DNA of 64,000 nucleotides from Rossellomorea sp. BNER (GTDB taxonomy: Bacteria; Bacillota; Bacilli; Bacillales; Bacillaceae_B): NCBI GenBank assembly GCA_024213275.1, contig JANAVG010000002.1, positions 248,001 through 312,000 on the forward strand, in the 5' to 3' direction. The notes beneath the pieces are model-generated. The model saw only the letters and a program-made list of their open reading frames with translations, ran no database searches and was not told where the DNA came from. Made by a program: the position numbers and the translations under genes. Positions 1-10,240 of the stretch are shown piece by piece. Within the stretch, counting starts at the first letter, position 1, and each line of letters starts with the position of its first letter.

Positions 1-333
1 CAAGGAGCATACAAAAAACCTCGTGAATTAAACTGGGTTGTTGGAGTATTAATCTTCTTCGTTATGCTTGGTCTAGGTTTCACAGGTTATTTACTACCTT
101 GGGATATGAAAGCGCTATTCGCTACTAAAGTAGGTTTAGAGATCGCTGGAGCAACACCATTTATTGGTGAACAGGTGAAAATCCTCCTTGCAGGAGATGC
201 TGACATTGTTGGTGCACAAACACTGACTCGTTTCTTTGCGATTCATGTGTTCTTCTTGCCTGCAGCACTTCTTGGCCTAATGGGAGCTCACTTTATTATG
301 ATTCGTAAACAAGGTATTTCAGGTCCACTATAG
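1..333 (+). CDS. qcrB: Menaquinol:cytochrome c reductase cytochrome b subunit (5' end missing)
   Basis: This is the C-terminal half of the membrane cytochrome b6-type subunit of the bc complex, which passes electrons from menaquinol to cytochrome c. The reading frame is open from base 1, so the start lies upstream. The visible 110 residues include GYLLPWDMKALFATKVG and the haem-ligand helix with AIHVFFLPAALLG. The Bacillus protein is about 224 residues, so roughly half is present. qcrC follows after 60 bp, as expected for a qcrABC operon. Identity rests on these family motifs and on gene order. Confidence 0.95.
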   Translation, partial: QGAYKKPRELNWVVGVLIFFVMLGLGFTGYLLPWDMKALFATKVGLEIAGATPFIGEQVKILLAGDADIVGAQTLTRFFAIHVFFLPAALLGLMGAHFIMIRKQGISGPL

Positions 334-393
334 GATCTAGACGTTGAATATTCATGTTAGTTTTAGACCTTTACTACAAAGGAGGGGGACGCA

Positions 394-1164
394 ATGCATC
401 GAGGAAAAGGGATGAAGTTCGTTGGTGATTCAAGAATACCAGCAGAACGTAAGCCGAATATTCCGAAAGACTATTCGGAATACCCTGGAAAAACAGAAGC
501 TTTCTGGCCAAACTTCTTATTAAAAGAATGGTTGGTTGGAGCGGTATTCTTAATCGGTTACCTATGTTTAACGGTTGCTCATCCATCGCCGTTAGAACGT
601 ATTGCCGATCCAACGGATACGGGATATATTCCATTACCTGACTGGTATTTCTTATTTCTTTATCAATTACTGAAGTATACCTACGCATCTGGACCTTATA
701 ATGTTATAGGTGCATTTATTATTCCTGGTTTAGCATTTGGAGGATTGTTACTAGCTCCGTTTATTGACAGAGGGCCGCATCGTCGCCCGACAAAACGTCC
801 ATTTGCAACTGGTTTCATGTTATTAGCTCTTGCGGGAACCATTTTCTTAACTTGGGAATCTGTTGCAACTCATGATTGGGAAGCAGCTGAACAACAAGGT
901 AAAATTGTTGCAGAAGTTGAAATTGATAAGGCATCTGAAGGTTACAAACTCTATCAAGAAAACGGATGTATTAACTGTCATGGTGATACACTCCAAGGTG
1001 GAGGAGCTGCTCCACCACTAGTTGATTCAGGATTAAGTAAGGAAGAAATAGCAGAAATTGCCGTAAACGGTAAACCACCTGCTATGCCTGCTGGTTTATT
1101 TAAAGGTTCTGATGAAGAACTTGATAAGCTTGCAGATTTCGTTGCAAACTTAAAGAGTGAATAA
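394..1164 (+). CDS. qcrC: Menaquinol:cytochrome c reductase, fused subunit IV and cytochrome c
   Basis: QcrC is the third bc-complex subunit in Bacillaceae. It is a fusion of a subunit IV-like membrane part with a C-terminal cytochrome c domain. The N-terminal two thirds carry hydrophobic helices. The motif CINCH at about residues 192-196 is the covalent haem c site, and the Met in PPAMPAG is the likely axial ligand. At 256 residues the length equals that of the B. subtilis protein. The ATG at 394 has a strong site (AAAGGAGGGG) just upstream. A terminator follows, so the qcr operon probably ends here. Confidence 0.95.
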   Translation: MHRGKGMKFVGDSRIPAERKPNIPKDYSEYPGKTEAFWPNFLLKEWLVGAVFLIGYLCLTVAHPSPLERIADPTDTGYIPLPDWYFLFLYQLLKYTYASGPYNVIGAFIIPGLAFGGLLLAPFIDRGPHRRPTKRPFATGFMLLALAGTIFLTWESVATHDWEAAEQQGKIVAEVEIDKASEGYKLYQENGCINCHGDTLQGGGAAPPLVDSGLSKEEIAEIAVNGKPPAMPAGLFKGSDEELDKLADFVANLKSE

Positions 1165-1174
1165 TTCACATCTA

Positions 1175-1206
1175 AAGAGCCAACAATCTTGTTGGCTCTT
1201 TTTTTT
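1175..1206 (+). terminator. Rho-independent terminator after qcrC
   Basis: A perfect 10-bp stem (AAGAGCCAAC/GTTGGCTCTT) with a 6-nt loop is followed by a run of T. It ends the qcr transcript. Confidence 0.9.
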
Positions 1207-1248
1207 CTTATACCACATACATCTTCTATTCTAATTAGAGGTGAATCT

Positions 1249-1848
1249 ATGAATTTTATTTATCCTTTTTTAACAAATAAATCTTTTTTGTGGCTATTGC
1301 TGCTTGTAAACCTATTTGGTACAATTTATGGGTATATTTGGTATATGCCTCAACTTGAAATTACAAAAATTTATTTTCTTCCATTTGTTCCAGACAGTCC
1401 AACAGCTAGTTTGTTTTTTTGCTTTGTCTTAATCGCTTTTCTACTTGGGAAGAATTGGCCGATCTTTGAAGTATTAGCTATAATTACGCTATTTAAATAT
1501 GGAATCTGGGCTGTTGTCATGAATATCTTGACACTTATTGTGACGGGCTATCTGCCTTGGGAGGGTTACATGCTAATTGCTTCTCATTTAGCAATGGCCA
1601 TACAAGGGATTCTATATGCTCCATTTTACAGGGTGAAATGGTGGCATATTATCATTGCTGCGATATGGACTTTACATAATGATATTATTGATTACGTCTT
1701 TATGCAGTATCCGATATATTCTCAACTTAGTCTTTACATTAGTGAAATTGGGTATTTTACATATTGGCTAAGTATTCTTTCGATCTTTCTTGCTTTTGTG
1801 TGTTCAATCAAAGTAAAAAGACGCACTTTATTTTCATCATTCCAATAG
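1249..1848 (+). CDS. ypjA: YpjA-like DUF1405 membrane protein
   Basis: This 199-residue, very hydrophobic protein has several predicted transmembrane helices and the DUF1405-type pattern, including YMPQLE near the first helix and LHNDIIDY near the end. The function is unknown. B. subtilis YpjA is of similar length and also lies directly after qcrC. An upstream in-frame start at 1189 falls inside the qcrC terminator. The ATG at 1249 with AGAGGTG upstream is the better choice. Assignment is by context and length. Confidence 0.85.
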   Translation: MNFIYPFLTNKSFLWLLLLVNLFGTIYGYIWYMPQLEITKIYFLPFVPDSPTASLFFCFVLIAFLLGKNWPIFEVLAIITLFKYGIWAVVMNILTLIVTGYLPWEGYMLIASHLAMAIQGILYAPFYRVKWWHIIIAAIWTLHNDIIDYVFMQYPIYSQLSLYISEIGYFTYWLSILSIFLAFVCSIKVKRRTLFSSFQ

Positions 1849-1946
1849 GTATTTTTATTGGAAGTAGGTAGACCCAAAATAATTTAATAGGTCTACTCTT
1901 GTCCACCTCTTCATAGAATCTATTAGTAGTTTTAGGGGGGACAAGT

Positions 1947-2738
1947 ATGAAAATGAAAGGGACATCAATAATCATTGTCTTATTACTAATATTCTTTTGC
2001 CTGCCAGTATATACATTTGCACAAGAGTCTCCATTGTCTCGGTTAGATTCAATCGCTGATGAGGCACTTCAAATGACTAAAGTAGGAAGATTTGAAGAGG
2101 CGAAAATGCTTCTTGAATATTTTTCCGAAGAGTTTGAAAACGTTACAGTAGAGGAAAAAATGTTTTCTATGGATGAATTAAGAATCCTGACGGTTGCTCA
2201 TGATGACGCCTTACAATCAGTTACCAATACCTCTATCACAAATGAACAGCGTGTAAATTCAGTTACCACCTTTCGTTTAGTGTTGGACGCCCTTTCTTCA
2301 CAACATCAGCCTTTATGGACAGAAATGGAAGATCCTATTATGAGTGCCTTTCAGCAAGTGAAAGAGGCTGCACATAATAAGAATTCTGAAGCTTACCATG
2401 ATACTTTGAATGCATTTTTAAATAAATATAATATTATCCAGCCGAGTATTAAACTTGATATCCCTGTTGAGAAAGTTCAACAATTAGATGCAAGAATCAC
2501 ATTCATTGATCGCTATCGACAAGATATGATGGAAAGCACCGATGCGATGAATGAATTATCTCAGCTTGAAACAGAATTAGAAAAACTATTTGATGGTGTG
2601 ACAGAAGATGAGGCAGATCCATCATTATGGTGGGTGATCATTTCAACAGGAAGTATTATCATACTTACTTTATCTTATGTCGGTTGGAAAAAATATAGAG
2701 GCGAAGAAGAGAACAAGACGGAAAGACTTAAAGATTGA
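1947..2738 (+). CDS. ypjB: Sporulation-associated membrane protein YpjB
   Basis: The 263-residue product starts with a signal sequence (hydrophobic residues about 6-25, possible cleavage near TFAQE). It continues with a mostly helical extracytoplasmic part and ends with one transmembrane helix (WWVIISTGSIIILTLSYVGW) and a short charged tail. This layout and the place between ypjA and ypjC match YpjB, a sporulation-linked protein of unknown molecular role. AGGGGGGAC at about 1933-1941 is the ribosome binding site. A short inverted repeat (GTAGACC/GGTCTAC) lies between ypjA and this gene, but it lacks a good T run. Confidence 0.85.
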   Translation: MKMKGTSIIIVLLLIFFCLPVYTFAQESPLSRLDSIADEALQMTKVGRFEEAKMLLEYFSEEFENVTVEEKMFSMDELRILTVAHDDALQSVTNTSITNEQRVNSVTTFRLVLDALSSQHQPLWTEMEDPIMSAFQQVKEAAHNKNSEAYHDTLNAFLNKYNIIQPSIKLDIPVEKVQQLDARITFIDRYRQDMMESTDAMNELSQLETELEKLFDGVTEDEADPSLWWVIISTGSIIILTLSYVGWKKYRGEEENKTERLKD

Positions 2739-2796
2739 CATTTATTCATTGGACAGCTAAAATTTTTAATAACAACAAAGATAATGGGGGTTTAAA

Positions 2797-3477
2797 ATGG
2801 CTGGATTTTTGATTTACTTCCTTATTATTGCCCTGATTCCGATAATTGCACAACTCAACGTAAAGAAGACATTTAAAAAGTATTCTAGAGTTGCCACGAC
2901 ATCAGGGATGACGGGTAGTGAAATGGCAAGAAGGATTCTTGATGATAATGGGTTACAACATGTCAAAGTTGTTGAAGGTAGAGGGTTCCTAAGTGATCAT
3001 TATAATCCTTTAACAAAAACAGTTGCGCTGTCACCTAATAATTATCACGGAACGTCTGTTGCTGGAGCAGCAGTTGCAGCACATGAAGTAGGACATGCTA
3101 TTCAGGATCAAGAAGATTACAGTTTCCTTCGCTTCCGTCATGCATTAGTACCAGTAGCTAATATTGGTTCTAATCTGTCTTGGGTTTTTATTTTAATTGG
3201 GATATTCACTTCACTGTCTCAAATGTTCCTACTTGGAATTGTTTTGATGGCAGCCGGTGTTCTGTTTCAATTAATAACTCTTCCTGTTGAGTTTAATGCA
3301 TCTTCTAGAGCGATGGATCAAATTGTATCCATTGGTCTAATACGCAATGAAGAGGAAAGACATGCGAAGAAGGTTTTAAACGCAGCTGCTTTAACATATG
3401 TAGCAGCAGCAGCGGTAGCGATTATTGAATTATTACGCCTTGTACTTATCTATGTAGGAATGCAAGGGGACGATTAA
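2797..3477 (+). CDS. yugP: YugP-type zinc metallopeptidase, membrane-bound
   Basis: The protein has an N-terminal membrane helix, a soluble loop and further membrane helices. The zinc-binding signature HEVGH stands at residues 96-100, and a downstream Glu in LPVEFNASSRA is a likely third ligand. These are features of the YugP family of neutral zinc peptidases, whose substrates are poorly known. In B. subtilis yugP lies elsewhere on the chromosome, so its position here differs from that model. The start ATG has GGGGG upstream. A terminator follows and separates it from the convergent ypjC. Confidence 0.88.
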   Translation: MAGFLIYFLIIALIPIIAQLNVKKTFKKYSRVATTSGMTGSEMARRILDDNGLQHVKVVEGRGFLSDHYNPLTKTVALSPNNYHGTSVAGAAVAAHEVGHAIQDQEDYSFLRFRHALVPVANIGSNLSWVFILIGIFTSLSQMFLLGIVLMAAGVLFQLITLPVEFNASSRAMDQIVSIGLIRNEEERHAKKVLNAAALTYVAAAAVAIIELLRLVLIYVGMQGDD

Positions 3478-3486
3478 TAAAGTGGA

Positions 3487-3525
3487 AAGAGGTCGACTCC
3501 ATATAAGAGTCAACCTCTTTTTTTA
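3487..3525 (+). terminator. Terminator between yugP and convergent ypjC
   Basis: The stem AGAGGT(C)GACTC/GAGTC(A)ACCTCT with one mismatch is followed by seven T. It sits between two converging genes and may serve both. Confidence 0.85.
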
Positions 3526-3535
3526 TAAGATTAAC

Positions 3536-4408
3536 CTAATCAATAATCGGATTCTTTTCAGCATCAAGTGTAAATCCTTCTCCAAGTACATCATGGACAA
3601 CTGTCACAGATACAAATGCATGGGGATCAATAGATGTAATGATATTCTTTAATCTTACAATTTCATTCTTTCCCACAACGCAATATAGTACTTCTCTATC
3701 TTGCTTTGTGAAGGAACCATGTCCACGGAGTACCGTAACTCCTCTATCCATCTGCTCTAAGATCTTATCAGCAATTTCTTCATGTTTTTCTGATATAACC
3801 ATCGCCCCGCGTGCTGCATATGCTCCCTCTTGCATGAAATCAATCACTCTTGCACCAATAAATACAGCTACTAATGTATACATAGCTTGTTTATAGTCTA
3901 AGTAGGTAAGAAGTGAAGCAGCAATAACAACTGCATCAAACATAAACATTGTCTTCCCCATACTCCAGCCGATATATTTATGTGCTAGACGTGCAATGAT
4001 GTCAACCCCACCTGTTGTTCCACCGTATCGAAAGATGATACCAAGACCAATCCCAATAAAAACTCCAGCAAATAAAGCAGCAAGGAATAAGTCTTCTTTT
4101 AAAGGAATGTGCATCTGATAACGTTGGAATATCCACAAATAAATTGAAAGACTAATGGTACCAATAAGAGTATAAAAGAAGGCTTTTCTACCTAATAGCT
4201 TCCAACCTATAATGAAAATAGGGATATTTAAAGCTAAATTGGAATAAGAGGGATCAATACCGGCTATGAAATAAAGTAGCAAGGTAATTCCAGTAAAGCC
4301 CCCTTCAGCTAACTGATTCTGCATATTAAAGTGTACGAGTCCAAAAGCAAATATCGCTGAACCTAGTAGAATATAAAAGATATTTTTAAGTTTTAATCCA
4401 AGTACCAC
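3536..4408 (-). CDS. ypjC: YitT-family membrane protein YpjC
   Basis: This is a 290-residue member of the YitT/DUF161 family. It has five to six N-terminal membrane helices and a C-terminal cytoplasmic DUF2179 domain (residues about 215-285). The ligand is not known. An ATG exists 15 nt further upstream at 4423, but the GGAGG overlapping that codon is spaced correctly for the GTG at 4408. That start gives exactly the 290 residues of B. subtilis YpjC. The gene is transcribed opposite to its neighbours. Confidence 0.88.
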   Translation of the reverse strand: MVLGLKLKNIFYILLGSAIFAFGLVHFNMQNQLAEGGFTGITLLLYFIAGIDPSYSNLALNIPIFIIGWKLLGRKAFFYTLIGTISLSIYLWIFQRYQMHIPLKEDLFLAALFAGVFIGIGLGIIFRYGGTTGGVDIIARLAHKYIGWSMGKTMFMFDAVVIAASLLTYLDYKQAMYTLVAVFIGARVIDFMQEGAYAARGAMVISEKHEEIADKILEQMDRGVTVLRGHGSFTKQDREVLYCVVGKNEIVRLKNIITSIDPHAFVSVTVVHDVLGEGFTLDAEKNPIID

Positions 4409-4609
4409 AAAGATGACCTCCATTTCTACAAGTAGACAGAGTTATTATATAGGAATAGAAAGAAAGTAGCAATATAGGAATTTTGTCCCAGCAAAAACTT
4501 TAACTACTTGTAATAAATGAGTATTTAATCTAATGGGTGTAGTCTAAATTGTTTGTAAAAATGGCTTCATTTAGCTAACATTGAATAAGAAAATAGCGAG
4601 GTGTGTAGG

Positions 4610-4960
4610 ATGAAAGAATCGAAAACGTTATCTGAAATGCAAGAAGAAGTTGATCAATACATAGGCCAGTTTAAAGAGGGATACTTTAGTCCGTTAGCTA
4701 TGATGGCAAGATTAACGGAAGAATTAGGTGAATTAGCAAGAGAAGTGAATCATTATTATGGTGAAAAGCCTAAAAAATCAACAGAAGAAGAAAAAACGAT
4801 AGAAGAAGAACTGGGAGATATGCTGTTTGTGATTACATGTTTAGCTAATTCATTAAATATTAGTTTGGAAGACGCTCATAATCGGGTCATGCATAAATTT
4901 AACACAAGAGATAAGAATCGTTGGACTAGAAAGGATGCAGAAGAAAATGGAAATAATTAA
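4610..4960 (+). CDS. ypjD: MazG-like nucleotide pyrophosphohydrolase YpjD
   Basis: This 116-residue all-helical protein has the metal-binding acidic motifs of the MazG family ([12 protein letters not shown] and [14 protein letters not shown]). Family members hydrolyse NTPs or dNTPs to monophosphate and pyrophosphate, and YpjD is thought to be a house-cleaning enzyme. A start at 4601 would destroy the GCGAGGTG binding site, so 4610 is preferred. The gene overlaps dapB by 26 bp and appears to begin the dapB-mgsA-bsh operon. Confidence 0.9.
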   Translation: MKESKTLSEMQEEVDQYIGQFKEGYFSPLAMMARLTEELGELAREVNHYYGEKPKKSTEEEKTIEEELGDMLFVITCLANSLNISLEDAHNRVMHKFNTRDKNRWTRKDAEENGNN

Positions 4961-5747
4961 GGTTACGATAGCAGGACCTAGAGGGAGAATGGGGAAAGAG
5001 GCTGTAAAATTGGTAACAGAAACAGACAGCTTTGAGCTCATTAGTGTCATTGATCATAAGAATAACGGATTATTATTAAGTGAATTTGATGGCTTTACTG
5101 GAGTAGATGTGCCTGTTTTCACCGACATGGATGAATGCTTCCAATATCAAACCCCCCATGTTTTAATAGACTTAACGACTCCTGAAGTAGGTTATAAACA
5201 TACGAAAACTTCACTGGAATGGGGAGTAAGGCCGGTAGTCGGAACCACTGGGTTCACTAAAGAACAGCTTGATGAACTAAAATCCCTGGCAGAAGAAAAA
5301 GGAATTGGATGTATCATTTCCCCTAATTTTGCCATTGGTGCAGTATTAATGATGAAATTTTCTCAAATGGCAGCAAAGTATTTTGATGATGTGGAAATCA
5401 TTGAACTACATCATGATCAAAAATTAGACGCTCCATCTGGAACAGCTGTAAAAACAGCTGAAATGATTTCAGAAAATCGAGATATGAAAAAACAAGGCCA
5501 CCCAAGTGAAACTGAAACAATAAGAGGTGCAAGAGGGGCAGACTATAACGGTATGCATATACACAGTATTAGGTTGCCGGGTTTAATTGCTCATCAACAG
5601 GTCATGTTTGGAGCTGACGGACAAACGTTAACGGTTCGACATGATTCTTATCATCGTGCCTCATTTATGTCTGGTGTTAAAGTATGTGTGGACACAATTA
5701 TGAATTTAGACACACTCGTTTATGGTTTGGAAAATATTCTAGACTAA
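4935..5747 (+). CDS. dapB: 4-hydroxy-tetrahydrodipicolinate reductase
   Basis: DapB reduces hydroxy-tetrahydrodipicolinate in the diaminopimelate and lysine pathway, which supplies peptidoglycan and spore dipicolinate. The N-terminal Rossmann motif [10 protein letters not shown] binds the nicotinamide cofactor. The substrate and catalytic signature [15 protein letters not shown] is intact. The length of 270 is close to the 267 of B. subtilis. The start may be the ATG at 4935 or an in-frame ATG at 4947. Both lie inside the end of ypjD, so translation is probably coupled. Confidence 0.97.
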   Translation: MQKKMEIIKVTIAGPRGRMGKEAVKLVTETDSFELISVIDHKNNGLLLSEFDGFTGVDVPVFTDMDECFQYQTPHVLIDLTTPEVGYKHTKTSLEWGVRPVVGTTGFTKEQLDELKSLAEEKGIGCIISPNFAIGAVLMMKFSQMAAKYFDDVEIIELHHDQKLDAPSGTAVKTAEMISENRDMKKQGHPSETETIRGARGADYNGMHIHSIRLPGLIAHQQVMFGADGQTLTVRHDSYHRASFMSGVKVCVDTIMNLDTLVYGLENILD

Positions 5748-5763
5748 AGAAGGAGGGCTTAAG

Positions 5764-6183
5764 ATGAATATTGCCCTAATCGCCCATGATAAGAAAAAGG
5801 ATAATCTTATTCGATTCGTTCAGAATTATAAAACGATTTTTTCAAAATATCAATTATTTGCAACAGGGACAACAGGTCAGAGAATAATAGACGAAACGGG
5901 TCTAGAGGTCCATCGTTTTCAGTCAGGACCCCTTGGTGGTGATCAAGAAATTGGTGCATTTATTGCAAATCATAAAATGGACTTAATATTATTTTTCCGA
6001 GATCCACTTACAGCACAGCCTCATGAACCAGATGTTTCAGCACTAATACGCCTTTGTGATGTTTATTCTGTCCCACTGGCTACTAATAATGGGACGGCAG
6101 AAATACTTGTGAAAGCACTTGAGAGAGGCGAAATTGAGAACCGTTCCTCAGCAATAAAGAATGAAAGGAAAGAAGAACATTGA
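5764..6183 (+). CDS. mgsA: Methylglyoxal synthase
   Basis: MgsA converts dihydroxyacetone phosphate to methylglyoxal and phosphate, a glycolytic bypass under phosphate or sugar stress. The phosphate-binding ATGTTGQ loop, the active-site [10 protein letters not shown] and [14 protein letters not shown] motifs, and ATNNGTAE are all present. A GAAGGAGG site precedes the ATG. Its stop overlaps the TTG start of bshB1, as in the conserved dapB-mgsA-bshB1-bshA order of Bacillus. Confidence 0.97.
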   Translation: MNIALIAHDKKKDNLIRFVQNYKTIFSKYQLFATGTTGQRIIDETGLEVHRFQSGPLGGDQEIGAFIANHKMDLILFFRDPLTAQPHEPDVSALIRLCDVYSVPLATNNGTAEILVKALERGEIENRSSAIKNERKEEH

Positions 6184-6884
6184 CTGAATACGGTATAGAT
6201 ATCCTAGCATTTGGTGCCCATGCGGATGATGTTGAAATTGGAATGGGCGGAAGTATTGCAAAATATAGCTCAACTGGAAAGAAGATTGTCATCTGTGATC
6301 TGACACATGCAGAACTTTCTTCAAACGGGACCGTTGAATTAAGAATGAAGGAAGCCAAAAATGCTTCCAAACAATTAGGGGTACATGAAAGAATAACATT
6401 GGATATCCCAGATCGCGGGCTTTTTCTGACTGAAGTGAATATCCAAAAGGTTGTAAAGGTTATTCGCAAGTACCGTCCGAGAGTGATGTTTGCGCCATAT
6501 GAAAAAGATCGTCATCCTGACCACGGAAATGCATCCCGGCTTATTCGAGAAGCCTTCTTTTCCGCTGGAATTCGAAAGTATCAGCCAGTAAACCAGTCAC
6601 ACAAACCTAATAATTTATATTTCTATATGATTAATGGTTTTCATCACCCTGACTTTTTAATCGACATTTCAGAGCAGTCAAGTGTGAAATTAAATGCTTT
6701 AAAAGCTTATGAAAGCCAATTTGAAATGGGAATGACAGGAGTTGTCACACCGCTAACAGAGGGATATATTGAATCAGTAGAAGCAAGGGATCGGTTGATG
6801 GGGAAGGATGCCGGAATTAAGTATGCAGAAGGCTTCTTTACACATAAAACACTTATACTTAAAGAAGACCTGTTAGGAGATTGA
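6180..6884 (+). CDS. bshB1: Bacillithiol biosynthesis deacetylase BshB1
   Basis: BshB1 removes the acetyl group from N-acetylglucosaminyl-malate, the second step in making the thiol bacillithiol. The zinc-binding AHADDVE motif near residue 13 and the RHPDHGNA motif identify the PIG-L/LmbE-type deacetylase fold. At 234 residues it matches the family. It starts with TTG at 6180 overlapping the mgsA stop (TTGA), with GAAAGGA upstream. The glycosyltransferase gene bshA follows immediately. Confidence 0.96.
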   Translation: MTEYGIDILAFGAHADDVEIGMGGSIAKYSSTGKKIVICDLTHAELSSNGTVELRMKEAKNASKQLGVHERITLDIPDRGLFLTEVNIQKVVKVIRKYRPRVMFAPYEKDRHPDHGNASRLIREAFFSAGIRKYQPVNQSHKPNNLYFYMINGFHHPDFLIDISEQSSVKLNALKAYESQFEMGMTGVVTPLTEGYIESVEARDRLMGKDAGIKYAEGFFTHKTLILKEDLLGD

Positions 6885-6886
6885 TA

Positions 6887-8017
6887 ATGAAATTAAAAAT
6901 AGGCATTACATGTTACCCTACTGTTGGCGGATCTGGGGTGGTAGCAACAGAACTCGGTAAACTATTGGCAGAACGTGGTCATGAGATCCATTTCATTACC
7001 TCAAGCATCCCCTTTAGATTAAATAAAATGTATCATAATATCTATTTCCATCAGGTTGAAGTAAATCAATATTCTGTTTTTCAATATCCGCCATATGATA
7101 TTGCCCTTGCAAATAAAATGGCGGAAGTTGTCAAGAGAGAAGAACTTGACCTATTACATGTTCATTATGCGATTCCCCATGCAGTTTGCGCTATTCTCGG
7201 AAAGCAAATTGCTGGTACTGATGTGAAGATTGTTACTACCCTTCACGGTACAGATATAACGGTGTTAGGATACGATCCATCCTTAACAGGGGCCATTCGT
7301 TTTGGAATTGAGAAGTCTGATTATGTAACGGCTGTATCCGATGCTCTTATTAAGCAAACCTATGATTTAATCAAACCCGATAAGGATATACATACGGTTT
7401 ATAATTTCATTGATGAGAGAGAATATCATTATGTGGATTCTTCCCACTTACGAAAAGAGTATCTCATACTTGAAGATGAAAAAGTCATTATTCATGTATC
7501 AAACTTTAGAGGTGTCAAAAGGGTACAGGATGTAGTTAAAACATTCAAAAATATACAAGATCATCTACCCGCTAAGTTATTATTAGTTGGCGATGGTCCA
7601 GAGAAAACACTCATATGTCAACTTGTTAAAGAACTTGGAATTGAAGATCGAGTTCTATTACTAGGGAAGCAAGATAACCTGGAAGAACTCTACTCAATTA
7701 GTGATCTAAAATTATTATTATCCGAAAAGGAAAGCTTTGGACTCGTGGCATTAGAAGCAATGGCTTGTGGCGTTCCATGTATAGGAACAAATGTAGGGGG
7801 AATTCCTGAGGTTATTTTTGATGGTATGAACGGGTATATATGTCCATTTGGAGATATAGAAGAAATTTCAAAAAAAGCTATAGCAATTTTATCTGATGAG
7901 AAATTATATAAAAAGCTATCAGATGGAGCTATTGAGACTGCAAGAGAGAGATTCCATTCGAAAAAAATAGTCGAACAATATGAGGCAATCTATTATGATC
8001 TTATTAATGAAAGTTAG
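6887..8017 (+). CDS. bshA: Bacillithiol biosynthesis glycosyltransferase BshA
   Basis: BshA joins UDP-GlcNAc and L-malate, the first step of bacillithiol synthesis. It is a GT4-type glycosyltransferase with the N-terminal glycine-rich [16 protein letters not shown] loop and the C-terminal [16 protein letters not shown] nucleotide-sugar site. A TTG at 6881 is in frame, but the ATG at 6887 is better spaced from TTAGGAG. That start gives 376 residues against 377 in B. subtilis. The gene sits one base pair from the bshB1 stop region, so the two are co-translated. Confidence 0.96.
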   Translation: MKLKIGITCYPTVGGSGVVATELGKLLAERGHEIHFITSSIPFRLNKMYHNIYFHQVEVNQYSVFQYPPYDIALANKMAEVVKREELDLLHVHYAIPHAVCAILGKQIAGTDVKIVTTLHGTDITVLGYDPSLTGAIRFGIEKSDYVTAVSDALIKQTYDLIKPDKDIHTVYNFIDEREYHYVDSSHLRKEYLILEDEKVIIHVSNFRGVKRVQDVVKTFKNIQDHLPAKLLLVGDGPEKTLICQLVKELGIEDRVLLLGKQDNLEELYSISDLKLLLSEKESFGLVALEAMACGVPCIGTNVGGIPEVIFDGMNGYICPFGDIEEISKKAIAILSDEKLYKKLSDGAIETARERFHSKKIVEQYEAIYYDLINES

Positions 8018-8026
8018 GTGATTTTT

Positions 8027-9232
8027 TTGCTCCCTAAACAATTTCAAAAAGCCCTTCCAATCCTAAAAGAGATTGAAAGGGCTCATTTTGAAGCCTATTT
8101 TGTAGGTGGATCTGTTCGAGATTACTTATTGGATAGACCAATTAACGATGTCGATATTGCTACGTCCGCTCTTCCACAAGAGATTAAATCGATTTTCTCC
8201 AAAACCGTGGACGTTGGGATCGAACATGGTACTATTCTAGTCATCCATAACGGGGAAGGGTATGAAATTACCACTTTTCGAACAGAAGCTGAATATAAGG
8301 ATTTTAGGAGACCAGATGTAGTTACCTTCATTCGATCATTAGATGAAGATTTAGAGCGTCGCGATTTTACGATGAACGCTATTGCAATGAACAAAGAAGG
8401 TAGTTTAATTGATCCTTATCATGGAAAAAGGGATATAGCTAATAAGATTATTACTACAGTCGGTTCTGCACATAAACGTTTTAATGAAGATGCGTTAAGA
8501 ATGATGAGAGCTATTCGGTTTGTTAGTCAGTTGGGTTTTGATGTGTCAGCAGCAACGATCCATTCATTGGCTGAGAATGCCCATTTATTAGAACATATAA
8601 GTGTAGAACGAATCACAGCAGAATTTGAGAATCTCCTAGAAGGGAACTTTAAGCCTAAAGCGTTCAAACTATTAATTTCTACAGGGGTGTATCATTATTT
8701 ACCAGGGTGTACGGCATCGAAAGAAGCGATTATAAAATGTGCTGACTATTCAATTTCTTCTTTATCAAATCAACAAATGTGGGCTTTAATTCTCATTCAT
8801 TTAAAAAAAGAATCGCTACAAGACTTTTTAAAAGCTTGGAAACTTCCAAGGAAGAAAATTAACTATTTAATGAAGGTCTACAATACGTTACAAAATCGAG
8901 GGAATTTCCAGTGGGATCATTTTGAATTATATAAGGCTGGTATAGAAGTAGCGTGTGATGTTGAAATTCTTTTTCTAACAATAGATGGGAAACGTATCTC
9001 ACAGCAAGAATGCGAAATTCTGACTCTAAAAGAAATGTTTGAACAGCTGCCAATTAAAAGCCTTAAGGATATCGATGTAACGGGACATGATCTTATGAGA
9101 TGGAAGTCCCAAAAAGGTGGTACTTGGGTGAAAGAACTATTACAGGAGATCGAGAAAGCAGTAGTGGAACAAACCGTAGAAAATAATAAGAATTCAATAA
9201 GGGAGTGGCTAATAAGTTGCAATCACCTATAA
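8027..9232 (+). CDS. cca: CCA-adding tRNA nucleotidyltransferase
   Basis: Cca adds or repairs the 3' CCA of tRNAs without a template. The class II head motif GGSVRD, the catalytic pair in DVDIAT, the RRDFTMNA motif and the EDxxR-like motif NEDALRMMRAIRF are all visible in the first 165 residues. A GTG at 8018 is in frame, but TAGGTG then acts as ribosome binding site for the TTG at 8027, giving 401 residues. The end overlaps the start of birA. Confidence 0.95.
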   Translation: MLPKQFQKALPILKEIERAHFEAYFVGGSVRDYLLDRPINDVDIATSALPQEIKSIFSKTVDVGIEHGTILVIHNGEGYEITTFRTEAEYKDFRRPDVVTFIRSLDEDLERRDFTMNAIAMNKEGSLIDPYHGKRDIANKIITTVGSAHKRFNEDALRMMRAIRFVSQLGFDVSAATIHSLAENAHLLEHISVERITAEFENLLEGNFKPKAFKLLISTGVYHYLPGCTASKEAIIKCADYSISSLSNQQMWALILIHLKKESLQDFLKAWKLPRKKINYLMKVYNTLQNRGNFQWDHFELYKAGIEVACDVEILFLTIDGKRISQQECEILTLKEMFEQLPIKSLKDIDVTGHDLMRWKSQKGGTWVKELLQEIEKAVVEQTVENNKNSIREWLISCNHL

Positions 9233-10209
9233 GAAAAAAATTATTAGAAGCCTTTAGGCAAGCGAATGGAGATTTTCTATCTGGACAAGCATTAGCTGAT
9301 ATTGTGGGTTGCTCGAGAACGGCCGTTTGGAAACATATCGAAGATCTTAGAAAAGAAGGATTTAAATTAGACGCAGTCCGGAAAAAAGGATACCGTATAC
9401 TGCATACGCCTGATCGAGTGTCGCAAAATGAAATTCATTTGGGACTGAATACTAAAACGTTGGGTCAGACGATTTATTACGAAGAATCGGTTCCTTCTAC
9501 TCAAAAGTTAGCACATCAATATGCTCAGAATGGAGCACCTGAAGGCACTTTAGTCATTGCTGATGAACAAACAGAGGGAAGAGGGCGATTGATGAGAAAC
9601 TGGCATTCATCCAAGCGTACAGGAATCTGGATGAGTTTGATTTTAAAGCCCCAACTACCTCCCCAGCGTGCGCCACAATTTACCCTCATTGCAGCAGTTG
9701 CTGTCGTTCAAGCCATTGAAGAGGTTTGGGATCTTCATCCTGAAATAAAATGGCCAAACGATATTTTATTAAATGGTAAGAAAGTAACGGGAATATTAAC
9801 AGAGCTACAGGCAGAATCAGATAAAATCAATTCCATTATTATTGGGATGGGAACAAATGTTAATCAAACGATGGAGGATTTCCCAGAAGAACTACATTCT
9901 ATTGCCACATCACTAGCCATTGAGAAGGGGCAAATGATTCCCCGCTCGAAACTAGTTCAGAAAATCCTTGAAAAACTTGAACTTTATTATGAAATATATA
10001 TGAAAGAAGGCTTCTCACCCATCAAGTTATTATGGGAAGGATATGCCATCAGTATTGGTAAAGAAATTACTGCCAGAACCATTACAGGTGAAATCAAAGG
10101 AAAAGCGCTAGGGATAAATGATGATGGGGTTTTAAGGATTCAGGATCATTCTGGGCAAATTCATGAAGTGTATTCAGCTGATATAGAGGTGAATGAACCC
10201 ATTCAGTAA
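9217..10209 (+). CDS. birA: Biotin--protein ligase and biotin operon repressor
   Basis: BirA activates biotin to biotinyl-AMP, transfers it to acetyl-CoA carboxylase, and represses biotin genes through its N-terminal winged helix (LADIVGCSRTAVWKHIEDL). The ligase signature GRGRLMRNWHS and the KWPNDILLNGKKVTGILTE motif are present. A GTG at 9205 would start inside the ribosome binding site. The TTG at 9217 lies eight bases after GGGAGTGG and gives 330 residues. The start lies inside cca, so translation is likely coupled. Confidence 0.95.
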   Translation: MQSPIRKKLLEAFRQANGDFLSGQALADIVGCSRTAVWKHIEDLRKEGFKLDAVRKKGYRILHTPDRVSQNEIHLGLNTKTLGQTIYYEESVPSTQKLAHQYAQNGAPEGTLVIADEQTEGRGRLMRNWHSSKRTGIWMSLILKPQLPPQRAPQFTLIAAVAVVQAIEEVWDLHPEIKWPNDILLNGKKVTGILTELQAESDKINSIIIGMGTNVNQTMEDFPEELHSIATSLAIEKGQMIPRSKLVQKILEKLELYYEIYMKEGFSPIKLLWEGYAISIGKEITARTITGEIKGKALGINDDGVLRIQDHSGQIHEVYSADIEVNEPIQ

Positions 10210-10240
10210 ATTTGTATTATCCAACATTCTTTTTATTTGG